From positions 1-57,423 of the forward strand of contig NZ_JAAVTO010000012.1 in assembly GCF_013185065.1 (NCBI RefSeq): a DNA stretch of 57,423 nucleotides, given 5' to 3'. Numbering within the stretch: position 1 is the first letter of the stretch; every line of letters starts with the position of its first letter. The position numbers were made by a program, and so were the translations under genes. The notes below the pieces were generated by a model. That model was not told the DNA's origin, ran no database searches, and saw only the letters and a program-made list of their open reading frames with translations. Positions 34,782 through 42,781 of the stretch are shown in pieces. Source of the stretch: Adlercreutzia sp. ZJ473. GTDB lineage: Bacteria; Actinomycetota; Coriobacteriia; Coriobacteriales; Eggerthellaceae.

Positions 34782-35111
34782 ATGAAATACGGAATGCTCA
34801 TCGATTACGGAAACTGCACCAACTGCGGCACCTGCGAGATCGCTTGTCGCAAGGAGCATGGCATACCCCTCGACGAGTGGGGCATCAAGGTAAACGAAAT
34901 CGGGCCGAAGAAGCTCGCTGGCACGTGGGAATGGGACTACGTCCCCGTCCCCTCCTCGCTGTGCAATCTGTGCGCGGAGCGCCTCGCAAAGGGAAAGCTC
35001 CCCGCCTGCCAGCATCACTGCCTAGCGAAGGTCATAGAAGTGTTACCGCTTGAAGAGATGCCCGCCCGCATGCGAGCCATCGGCAGCAAGGTAACCTGCT
35101 ACCTGCCATAG
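34782..35111 (+). CDS. Small two-cluster 4Fe-4S ferredoxin subunit
   Basis: 109 residues: CTNCGTCEIAC at about 12-22 and CNLCAERLAKGKLPACQHHC in the middle. It closely matches the protein at 12471 (shared EIAC, KEHG/QEHG, CAER and GKLP stretches). ATG 34782 follows AAGGAGGGAGG, 13 bases after the molybdoenzyme stop. The likely role is electron delivery to the molybdoenzyme. Confidence 0.86.
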   Translation: MKYGMLIDYGNCTNCGTCEIACRKEHGIPLDEWGIKVNEIGPKKLAGTWEWDYVPVPSSLCNLCAERLAKGKLPACQHHCLAKVIEVLPLEEMPARMRAIGSKVTCYLP

Positions 35112-35129
35112 CAGTAATCGGAGGTCCCC

Positions 35130-35597
35130 ATGCCGCAGAAACGCACTGGCTTCACCACCATGGTCGACTTGGCCGAATTTGAAAAGACCACCTGGGCGTT
35201 TTTGACGAACGTGAAGATGGTCTGGGAGTACAACGGCATCGCCTTTCTGTTCCGCGAGGCCGGAATTCCCCTCTACGGGCTCGAGAAGGGAACGATCAAG
35301 ATGAACCACCCTGTCATCGGCATGGTCATCCCTCCCAGCAAAGACAAGAACTACGGCGTCGACATCTACGTTCCCGCCGAGAAGAAGGCGAAAGCCGCAA
35401 AGCTGATCGCCAATCGAGAGCGCGTCAAGAAATGCGCCGAGCTCGAGCTGAGCGCAGGCCCAGCGCATTACGACGCATTCTATTCCGCGGCACGCACGGC
35501 AAAAGCAGCGTACGACCGCCAACGTCACGAGACTCGCTGGAAGCGGAGGAGAGAGAAGCTGTCGTCCTTGCTGCCTTCATTTGCCACAAGAATCTGA
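35130..35597 (+). CDS. Unknown protein, third gene of molybdoenzyme operon
   Basis: 155 residues, not recognised. It has a clear ribosome site (CGGAGG) and starts 18 bases after the ferredoxin stop, so it is very probably translated. Residues 1-85 look globular and mixed (MVDLAEFEKTTWAFLTNVKM, GIPLYGLEKGTIKMNHPVIG, VDIYVPAEKK). The last ~65 are helical and very basic, ending RHETRWKRRREKLSSLL. No signal peptide, no membrane segment, only one cysteine. It could be a small accessory subunit, a dedicated chaperone or a substrate-binding protein; nothing decides between these. Confidence 0.7.
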   Translation: MPQKRTGFTTMVDLAEFEKTTWAFLTNVKMVWEYNGIAFLFREAGIPLYGLEKGTIKMNHPVIGMVIPPSKDKNYGVDIYVPAEKKAKAAKLIANRERVKKCAELELSAGPAHYDAFYSAARTAKAAYDRQRHETRWKRRREKLSSLLPSFATRI

Positions 35598-35722
35598 GCC
35601 TGGAGCAAACTGCGAAGAGCACTCTTTCTTTCAAGCGAGCCTCCCTCACACCATAGCGGCATGTCGTTTCATAGGACGATTCCGCAATGAGCACACCACG
35701 ACAACAACAAAGGAGAAATTCC

Positions 35723-37039
35723 ATGCTTCAAGATATCGAAGACGTGAGCAAGCCAAAAAGCAGCGGGTTGCATTACGCATTCGCCATCTGCTTAGGTGGC
35801 TTCCTCACCCAGATGATAGTTCTTTCCTGCCAACGCATCCCATCTATCGCGCTTGAGCCCATCCGCGAGACGCTGGGCGTCAGCTATGCCGAGGTCGGCC
35901 TGATCACCTCGGTGTTCATGGTCTTTTACGCGGGCCTCTCCATCGTCTGGGGCATGCTTGGCGACAAGATCGGCACCCGGAAGGCCATCACCCTGGCCTG
36001 CGTCCTGTCGGCCATCGGCGCCATCTCCTTCGGCCTGTTCGCTCCCATGGGGTTGTACATCGCCATTGCGACATGGGCAATCGCCGGCATCGGCACCGCC
36101 GGCTTGCTGATGGCCATTCTTCCCAAGATCGTCTCTCGTTGGTTTGCCCCCAACAAGCGCGGTTTTGGCATGTCGCTCATCACCCCCGGCGCAAACTTCT
36201 CTGCGATAATCTTGGGCATTGTCGCCCCTATCATCATCGCTGCCACGGGGTGGCAGGCAACTTACATCATCTTCGGCGGCCTATTCGCAGCCATCGCGGT
36301 GTTTGTGTTCATCGTGTTCCGCGAGGGACCTGAGGAGAAGGGCCTCGCCCCCTACGGCGCCCCCGCTGGCACCCAAGCGGCGCCCACCCCCACCATCGAG
36401 AAGACCGCAGACGAGGAAGGCGCCATGAGCAAGCTCGGCCGCGTCTTGAAGATGCCCATCGCATGGCATTTCGGCCTGTTCTACATCATCTACCAGATCG
36501 CCTACATGGCAGCAACCCAGTATTACGTATCTTCCATCCAGTCCGCAGGCTTCCAGCTTGGCGAGGCCGCCCTTTCCATCACCATTGGCGGCGTCCTCAC
36601 CATCATCGTCGAGCTTATCCTCGGACAACTCTCCGACCGCTTCGAGCGCAAGAACATCATCGGCGGCGTAGTCCTCGTCGGTGCCATCCTCGGCTTCGGC
36701 TACTGGTTCTACTTGTCCTCGGTCGCTGTTCCGTCCCTGTACGTTTGCTACTTCTTTGTCGCGCTGATCAGTGCCTCCACCGGTGTCATCACCGTCATCA
36801 TGACGGGCGCCGGCGAGTACTTCGACGACGACGTCCGCGCAACGGGCACGGGCTTCGTTGGCACCGTCAACCTGGTCGGACGCTACCTGGGTCCGTGGAT
36901 CGCCGGTATGATCATCGATGCGACGGGCGTTGTCGGCAACTCCTTCGGCATCGTTGGCGTATGCTTCCTGGTTGCTGCGATCATAGCCTTCAGCTTCCCG
37001 CGCGTCGAGAAGGTTCGTCCTCACGCACGTCATGCCTAG
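35723..37039 (+). CDS. Major facilitator superfamily transporter
   Basis: 438 residues with about twelve membrane segments. The MFS loop 2-3 motif is present as GMLGDKIGTRKAI, and the repeat in the second half reads GQLSDRFERKNIIGG. The middle loop is Pro/Ala-rich. ATG 35723 follows AAAGGAGA; the earlier in-frame ATG at 35687 lacks a site. It comes 125 bases after the unknown gene and before a strong terminator, so it is probably the last gene of the operon at 32474, importing the substrate or exporting the product. Confidence 0.87.
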   Translation: MLQDIEDVSKPKSSGLHYAFAICLGGFLTQMIVLSCQRIPSIALEPIRETLGVSYAEVGLITSVFMVFYAGLSIVWGMLGDKIGTRKAITLACVLSAIGAISFGLFAPMGLYIAIATWAIAGIGTAGLLMAILPKIVSRWFAPNKRGFGMSLITPGANFSAIILGIVAPIIIAATGWQATYIIFGGLFAAIAVFVFIVFREGPEEKGLAPYGAPAGTQAAPTPTIEKTADEEGAMSKLGRVLKMPIAWHFGLFYIIYQIAYMAATQYYVSSIQSAGFQLGEAALSITIGGVLTIIVELILGQLSDRFERKNIIGGVVLVGAILGFGYWFYLSSVAVPSLYVCYFFVALISASTGVITVIMTGAGEYFDDDVRATGTGFVGTVNLVGRYLGPWIAGMIIDATGVVGNSFGIVGVCFLVAAIIAFSFPRVEKVRPHARHA

Positions 37040-37089
37040 AGTGCCTGCCGTCAGTTCGCGCCTCAGACGCTGTCAATCCCATGCCTAGG

Positions 37090-37121
37090 AGGAGGGCTGC
37101 AACTTTTGCTGCAGCCCTCCT
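37090..37121 (+). terminator. Terminator after MFS gene
   Basis: A perfect 12-bp stem (37090-37101 with 37110-37121) with the loop ACTTTTGC, 50 bases after the stop. It marks the right end of the accessory island's operons. Confidence 0.75.
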
Positions 37122-37284
37122 TCGCGTAGCAGCAGGCTTTATCGCTAAAAGCACCTCATTGCAGACACGATGCCGTATTTTGCGGGCAGGCACCTCCCTT
37201 ACAAAACTGCAAGCAAGGCGTCATCGCGCGCCCTTTTCCGGCAGATGCGCTATCCTTGGAGGCATCGAGAGAGGACCTGCCCCC

Positions 37285-38364
37285 ATGCCCGACGCCGCCG
37301 ACATCCCCCGCTTCACGTTCGCCGCCTATGCGCGCGACCGGTGGGCGGCGCTGCTCATCGGGGTGTTCTGCCTGGCGGGAATGGCCTGCATGCTGGCGAT
37401 CCTCGGCATTGGAGCGCACGCCTGCCTGCTGGTGACGGGCTTCGTGGCAACCTGCCTGATCGTCCTCTTCGTCAGCGACTTCGCGCGGCGGGCGCGGCAC
37501 TACCGCGACGCGGCTGAGTTCGTCGTGCAGATCGGGCAGGTCGGGCAGTTCACCTCGCTCGTGGAGGAGCCTGCGTTCCTCGAGGGCCGCATCCTCTACC
37601 ACGTCACCGACCAGCTCGCCAACGTGGCGAACAGCGAGAACGCCGCCGAGCGCGAGCAGGCGCAGGCGCACCGCGAGTACATCGAGCTGTGGATCCACGA
37701 GATCAAGACGCCCATCGCCGCCGCGAAGCTCATGCTCGCGAGCATGCACGGCCAGCAGGCCACGAAGCTCAAGGGCGAGCTCGAGCGCATCGAGGCGCAG
37801 GTTGACCAGGCGCTCTACTCCGCGCGCTCAACCTCCGTCTCCAACGACTACGCCATCCGCGAGCTCAACCTGGCCTCCGCGGTGCGCGCGGCATGCCGCA
37901 AGAACACCCACTTCCTCATCGAGCGCGGCGTGGAGCTGCGCGTGCAGGTCCCCGAGGAGACGTCCGTGCTCGCCGACGAGCCGTGGCTCACGTTCATGCT
38001 CGGGCAGGTGATTACCAACGCGGCGAAGTACGGCGCGCACGCCATCACGTTCTCGGCACGCGAGGAGGAGCCCGGCACGCCACGCGAGCGCACGGTGCTC
38101 GAGGTGCGCGACGACGGCTGCGGCATCCCCGCCGCCGACGTGCCGCGCGTGTTCGACCGCGGGTTCACCGGCAGCGTGGGGCGCGCCCAGGGCTCGGCCA
38201 CCGGCATGGGGCTCTACCTCGTGGCCGTCATGTGCGCGCGCATGGGCCTCGGCGTGGGCCTGGCCAGCGAGGAGGGCGTCGGCACGCGCGTGCTCTTCGC
38301 CTTCCCCCACGACCGCCGCCGCGCCCTGAGCGAGCACCCGTCCCCGTGGCGCTTCGACGGGTGA
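37285..38364 (+). CDS. Sensor histidine kinase (BceS-like)
   Basis: 359 residues. Two closely spaced membrane segments (about 20-60) with almost no extracellular loop, as in intramembrane-sensing BceS kinases. H-box WIHEIKTPIAA, N-box QVITNAAKYGA, G-boxes EVRDDGCGIPAADVPRVFDR and GSATGMGLYLVAVMC. ATG 37285 is preceded by GAGAGGACC. Such kinases are controlled by their ABC transporter; the BceAB-like genes start 1.15 kb downstream. Its response-regulator partner is not adjacent; the OmpR-type gene at 24345 is the obvious candidate. Confidence 0.9.
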   Translation: MPDAADIPRFTFAAYARDRWAALLIGVFCLAGMACMLAILGIGAHACLLVTGFVATCLIVLFVSDFARRARHYRDAAEFVVQIGQVGQFTSLVEEPAFLEGRILYHVTDQLANVANSENAAEREQAQAHREYIELWIHEIKTPIAAAKLMLASMHGQQATKLKGELERIEAQVDQALYSARSTSVSNDYAIRELNLASAVRAACRKNTHFLIERGVELRVQVPEETSVLADEPWLTFMLGQVITNAAKYGAHAITFSAREEEPGTPRERTVLEVRDDGCGIPAADVPRVFDRGFTGSVGRAQGSATGMGLYLVAVMCARMGLGVGLASEEGVGTRVLFAFPHDRRRALSEHPSPWRFDG

Positions 38365-38394
38365 GGGAAGAGGCGCTTGCAGAGGCAACGGCGG

Positions 38395-39282
38395 CTAGGG
38401 CAGGTTTCGCTTGTCGAGGGCGCTGGCAGGATCGACGTTGCGGATGAGGCTCGGAGCGTCGAAGAGGGCCGCGCAGACGAGGTCCTCGCGATTGAGGGCG
38501 TGACGCCCGCGCCCCAGGGCGTTCTCGAAGAAGGCCGCCAAAAACGACTCGTCGGGGAAGATGCCGGCAGCGGCGTTGCGGTACATGGCGCGCACAAGGG
38601 CGTCGCGAAAGTAGAGGGCGCTGCTTTCGAAGGGCTCCCTCGACACGTCGAATCCCAGATGGTTGAGATAGAGCGCCGAGAACACCGCCACCGTGCGCGT
38701 ATTGCCCTCGTAGAAGGGGTGAACCTGCCAGAGGAACGCGACGAAGTGGCAGAAGCTGGCAAGCTCGTCGCCTTCCAAGGCGGTGTAGAGCCTTCCCTGC
38801 TCCGTGGCGAACGCGCCCTTGAAGGCCATGTCGTAGACGAGAGGGTCGGCGTACAGAACGCTGTCGCCGTTCAGGATGTCCTCCTGCTTCACCATGCGCT
38901 CGGCCTTGAACTCGCCGGGGTGGTACACCGCGGGGTCGAGGTCCTGGAACAGGTAGCGGTGCACTTCCGCCAGCATATCCGGCGCAAGGCAGAAAGGCGC
39001 AGCCGCCAGGAGCTCGGCGATGCGCTGGGCCACCAGGTCAGCTTCGCGGGTGTCGGCATGGACGGCAGCGTTGTGGTAAGCGCGCACGAGCCGCCCCGTT
39101 TCCTCGAGGGTGCGCTCGCCGCTCACATAGCCGGCGGCCGCTTCGCGCACGTAGGGGGAAACCTCCAGGCCGTCAACGCGCTGCAAGCCGATGGCCACGG
39201 CCCAGTAATGGCGCCGCGCCGCTTCCGACTCGCGTGAGCGAGCAGGCTCGTATGCGAAGCTGTCCAGACCTTCAGCCGTCAT
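38395..39282 (-). CDS. Fic-domain protein with VbhA-like N-terminal segment
   Basis: 295 residues from ATG 39282. The Fic active-site motif HPFYEGNTRT (H188-T197) carries the catalytic histidine and the phosphate-binding EGN..R. AMP transfer to a protein target is the usual activity. Residues ~28-70 (IGLQRVDGLEVSPYVREAAA then GYVSGERTLEE) resemble the antitoxin-like helix fused to many Fic proteins. The inhibitory motif (S/T)xxxE(G/N) would align with LQRVDG, so both key residues are changed. It is encoded opposite to the Bce-like genes on both sides. The extension to 39423 is rejected as non-conserved. Confidence 0.82.
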   Translation of the reverse strand: MTAEGLDSFAYEPARSRESEAARRHYWAVAIGLQRVDGLEVSPYVREAAAGYVSGERTLEETGRLVRAYHNAAVHADTREADLVAQRIAELLAAAPFCLAPDMLAEVHRYLFQDLDPAVYHPGEFKAERMVKQEDILNGDSVLYADPLVYDMAFKGAFATEQGRLYTALEGDELASFCHFVAFLWQVHPFYEGNTRTVAVFSALYLNHLGFDVSREPFESSALYFRDALVRAMYRNAAAGIFPDESFLAAFFENALGRGRHALNREDLVCAALFDAPSLIRNVDPASALDKRNLP

Positions 39283-39426
39283 GGCCGCCCATCGTTTCTC
39301 TCGGGAACCCAACGGACCCACCTTACCACGAAACGCCTCTCGTCGCAGAAGGCAGACGGACGCAGCGCTCCTCGTTCCCCTTCCATCTCCGTGCCCCCAT
39401 CCCCCTCCCTGCTCGCCTAACAAAGC

Positions 39427-39481
39427 TGTAAGCTAACCGTAAGCGGGTTCGATGGATGCCTTGCGGGCGCGTCCGTAAGAT
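39427..39481 (+). promoter_or_regulatory. Candidate response-regulator direct repeats and promoter of bceAB-like genes
   Basis: GTAAGC occurs at 39428-39433 and 39439-39444, exactly 11 bases apart (one helical turn), as expected for OmpR-family sites. A possible -10 TAAGAT lies at 39476-39481; the -35 is poor, as in activated promoters. The response regulator at 24345 is the likely binder. Confidence 0.45.
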
Positions 39482-39514
39482 GAGAGCATCCCTAAGAAAA
39501 GGAGGCATCTCACA

Positions 39515-40393
39515 ATGAGCGAGACATTCGCAACGCCGTCGGCCGCAACGCTCGGGTCGGCGGCTTTCTCCCGCGGCAACTACGGCACGGGCGCCCACGC
39601 GAGCAGAGGCTCGGGCCGAGGCGTCGGCGCGCCCATCCTGAGCGTGCACCACATCGAGAAGGTGTTCGGCTCGCGCGACTCGGTCACCCACGCGCTCGCC
39701 GGCGTGAGCTTCGACGTGGAGGCCGGCGAGTTCGTCGGCATCATGGGCCCGTCAGGATCGGGCAAGACCACGCTTCTGAACTGCGTCTCCACCATCGACA
39801 AGCCCACCGGCGGCCACATCCTCGTGGACGGGCGCGACATCACCGGCCTCTCCAAGCGCGCGCTGGCGAAGTTCCGCCGCGACGACCTGGGCTTCATCTT
39901 CCAGGACTCCAACCTGCTCGACACGCTCACGGGCTACGAGAACATCGCGCTCGCGCTCACCATCAAGCACGACGCCCCCTCCTCCATCCCCGCGCGCGTG
40001 GAGTCGGTCGCGCGCTCGCTCAGCGTGGAGGGCGTGCTCAAGAAGTACCCCCACCAGATGTCGGGCGGGCAGCGCCAGCGCGTGGCGGCGGCGCGCGCCA
40101 TCGTGAGCGACCCCAAGCTCGTGCTCGCCGACGAGCCCACCGGCGCCCTCGACTCGCGCAACGCCCAGATCATGCTCGAGACGCTCGACCTCATGAACCG
40201 CGACATGGGCGCCACCATCATGATGGTCACGCACGACGCGTTCGCCGCGTCGTTCACCAACCGCGTGCTGTTCATCAAGGACGGCACCTTGTTCAACGAG
40301 ATCCGCCGCGGCGACATGGCGCGCGAGCAGTTCTTCAACCGCATCATGGAGGTCATCGCGTTTCTGGGAGGTGACGCGAGCCATGCTGCTTAA
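39515..40393 (+). CDS. ABC transporter ATPase (BceA-like)
   Basis: 292 residues. A 40-residue Ser/Gly-rich N-terminal extension precedes a standard ABC domain: Walker A GPSGSGKTT, signature MSGGQRQRVAAARA, Walker B LVLADEPTGALD, and H-loop MVTHDAF. The MacB/BceA-like FQDSNLLDTLTGYENIAL segment is present. ATG 39515 follows AAAAGGAGG. It overlaps the permease start by 11 bases. It would power the peptide-antibiotic resistance transporter and signal to the kinase at 37285. Confidence 0.92.
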   Translation: MSETFATPSAATLGSAAFSRGNYGTGAHASRGSGRGVGAPILSVHHIEKVFGSRDSVTHALAGVSFDVEAGEFVGIMGPSGSGKTTLLNCVSTIDKPTGGHILVDGRDITGLSKRALAKFRRDDLGFIFQDSNLLDTLTGYENIALALTIKHDAPSSIPARVESVARSLSVEGVLKKYPHQMSGGQRQRVAAARAIVSDPKLVLADEPTGALDSRNAQIMLETLDLMNRDMGATIMMVTHDAFAASFTNRVLFIKDGTLFNEIRRGDMAREQFFNRIMEVIAFLGGDASHAA

Positions 40394-42584
40394 GCTCGCC
40401 GCGCGCAACATCCGCCGCTCGGTGAGGGACTACGCCATCTACTTCGTGACCCTCGTGTTCGGCGTGGCGGTGTTCTACGCGTTCAACTCCATCGGAAGCC
40501 AGAAGATCCTGTTCAGCATCGAGGGCGCCGACGCGAGCGCCTTCGAAGTGACCCAGGAGCTGCTCGGCACGTTCTCGGTGGTCATCGCGTTCGTGCTCGG
40601 GTTCCTCATCGTGTACGCGAACCGCTTCCTCATCAAGCGGCGCAAGCACGAGTTCGGCATCTACCTCACGCTGGGCATGGGTCCGGGCGAGGTGTCGCGC
40701 ATCGTGCTGTACGAGACGGTGCTCGTGGGCCTCATCTCGCTCGCCGTGGGCCTGGTCTGCGGCGTCCTGCTGTCCCAGGCGCTCTCGTTCGCCACGGCGG
40801 CGCTGTTCACCATCCCGATGACGCACTACCAGTTCGTGTTCTCGAGCACGGCGCTTCTCATGACGCTTCTGTGCTTCGTGGCCATCTACGTGGTGGTGGC
40901 GCTGTTCAACCTGCTCACGGTGCGCCGCTACAAGCTGATCGACCTCTTGAGCGCCAACGTGCGCAGCGAGCGGATGCCCGTGCGCAACCCCTGGGTGTGC
41001 CTGGCCGCGTTCGTGGCGTCAGCGGGCGTCCTGGCCGTGGCGTACCGCCTGCTCAACGAGAACGGCATGATCTACTTGGAAGACCCGAAGTTCGCGTGGG
41101 CGACCGTGCTCATGCTGGCGGGGACGCTCGTGTTCTTCTGGTCGCTCGCGGGGTTCGCGATCGCCGTGGTCACGCGGGCGCGCGGCGCGTACCTGCGCGG
41201 GCTCGTGCCGTTCACCGTGCGCCAGATCGCAAGCAAGGTGAACACGGCGTTCGTGTCGCTGTGGGTGGTCTGCGTGCTGCTGTTCCTGTCGATCACCACG
41301 TTCTCCACGGGCATGGGCCTCATCGAGGTGTTCTGCGGCGGCATGGAGAAGGCAGCGCCCTACGACGCCACCATCCGCGCCGACGTGTACTACGAGGAGG
41401 AGACCGACCTCGTGCACCCCGCGTCCGAAAGCCTCACCGCGCGCGCCGAGAGCATGGCCGCGGAGCACCCCGCGACGTACGCCGACGGCACAGCTTACGG
41501 CTGGGACATCGAGGCGAAGCTGCGCGACGCGAACCCCGCCTGGGATGACTTCGTGAAGGAAAGCGCGCAGATCGACTACTGGGAAGTGCCCGGCTCAACG
41601 TACGCGCCGCTCATGGAGGCCGCGGCAGACGTGGAGCTCTCCACCGTCTTGAACGAGGAGAACATCAAGAGCTCGAACATCCAGGTGGTGGACGTCTCCC
41701 AGCTGAACGCGCTGCGCGCGATGACGGGCGCGGACCCGATCACGCTGGCTGACGACGAGTGCGCGCTGGCCAACAACATGGACGCAACCGACGAGCTGGC
41801 ACATGCGTTCATCGAGAAGGGGAAGGTCGCGAGCATCCTCGGGCATGACCTGCGGATCCAGGATGAGATCCTCGACGTGCAGTTCTCCGACAACGCCATG
41901 ACGGCCACTGCGCTCGTGTTCGTCGTGCCTGACCAGGCGGTGTCCGAGCTGCGCGCCGGCGGCGCCATCCCGATGACGAGCTACCTGAACCTCACGTACG
42001 CCGACGGCCTGAGCGCCACCGAGGGCGACGAGGCGCTCGCCGAGGGGCTGGCGATCGCGCTCCCGAAGGGCTCGCCCTCGGACCTCGAGACCAGCTACAC
42101 GTACGCCGACGACGCCTACTCCTTCCAGCCCGGGCTGTGGCCGGCGTCGACCACGTACACCAAGGCCGAGATGAGCTCGCAGGCGGACGGGCTGCGCATG
42201 ATGATCACGTACCTGGCGCTCTACGTCGGCTTCATCTTCCTCGTGGCCACCGCCGCCATCCTGGCCATCCAGCAGCTCTCGGAGGCGGCTGACTCGCAGC
42301 AGCGCTACCGCCTGCTCGCGAAGCTCGGCTGCGACGAGCGCGCGCTCAACCGCTCGCTGTTCACGCAGGTGCTCGTGTACTTCCTGGCGCCGCTGGCCCT
42401 GGCGGTGTGCCACTCCGCGTGCGCCATCGGCGTGATGTCGACCACGCTGTTCGAGGCGCTCGGCGTGCCCGTGCAAGGCCCCATCATGATGGCAGCCGGG
42501 TTCACGCTCGTCATCTACGGCGGCTACCTGCTGATCACCTACTTCGCCAGCAAAGGCATCATGAGGCAAGCCATCCGCGGGTAA
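40383..42584 (+). CDS. FtsX-family permease (BceB-like)
   Basis: 733 residues with four membrane segments in the N-terminal third, more after it, a large extracytoplasmic domain (about 330-600) and a C-terminal membrane group: the BceB architecture. KRRKHEFGIYLTLGMGPGEV is the typical FtsX-type cytoplasmic stretch. I prefer ATG 40383, with GGGAGGTGA upstream, to GTG 40371. It ends FASKGIMRQAIRG. With the ATPase it probably protects against a cell-wall-acting antibiotic and acts as the sensor for the kinase. Confidence 0.9.
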   Translation: MLLKLAARNIRRSVRDYAIYFVTLVFGVAVFYAFNSIGSQKILFSIEGADASAFEVTQELLGTFSVVIAFVLGFLIVYANRFLIKRRKHEFGIYLTLGMGPGEVSRIVLYETVLVGLISLAVGLVCGVLLSQALSFATAALFTIPMTHYQFVFSSTALLMTLLCFVAIYVVVALFNLLTVRRYKLIDLLSANVRSERMPVRNPWVCLAAFVASAGVLAVAYRLLNENGMIYLEDPKFAWATVLMLAGTLVFFWSLAGFAIAVVTRARGAYLRGLVPFTVRQIASKVNTAFVSLWVVCVLLFLSITTFSTGMGLIEVFCGGMEKAAPYDATIRADVYYEEETDLVHPASESLTARAESMAAEHPATYADGTAYGWDIEAKLRDANPAWDDFVKESAQIDYWEVPGSTYAPLMEAAADVELSTVLNEENIKSSNIQVVDVSQLNALRAMTGADPITLADDECALANNMDATDELAHAFIEKGKVASILGHDLRIQDEILDVQFSDNAMTATALVFVVPDQAVSELRAGGAIPMTSYLNLTYADGLSATEGDEALAEGLAIALPKGSPSDLETSYTYADDAYSFQPGLWPASTTYTKAEMSSQADGLRMMITYLALYVGFIFLVATAAILAIQQLSEAADSQQRYRLLAKLGCDERALNRSLFTQVLVYFLAPLALAVCHSACAIGVMSTTLFEALGVPVQGPIMMAAGFTLVIYGGYLLITYFASKGIMRQAIRG

Positions 42585-42631
42585 GGGGAAAGCGCGGCGC
42601 TAAGCCCGCAGGTCGTTCGCAACGTCAGCGA

Positions 42632-42731
42632 GAAGGGCCCTGGCGCCCGCAATTGCCCCGCCTTTGCACCAAGCGCACTTCGTGCGCGCCGCGTGCAAAG
42701 CAAGGGGCAAGGGCGAGTGCCAGGGCCCTTC
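42632..42731. repeat. 100-base nested inverted repeat between convergent genes
   Basis: Four collinear complementary segments form one long interrupted hairpin: 13 bp (42632-42644 with 42719-42731), 7 bp (42653-42659 with 42704-42710), 8 bp (42662-42669 with 42693-42700) and 6 bp (42673-42678 with 42682-42687). It lies between convergent genes. It could be a bidirectional terminator, a small non-autonomous repeat element or a structured RNA. Confidence 0.7.
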
Positions 42732-42781
42732 GCAGCGTCGAGCTGTCTCGCCCGTTCCGTCAAGACGGGCGGGACTAACGC

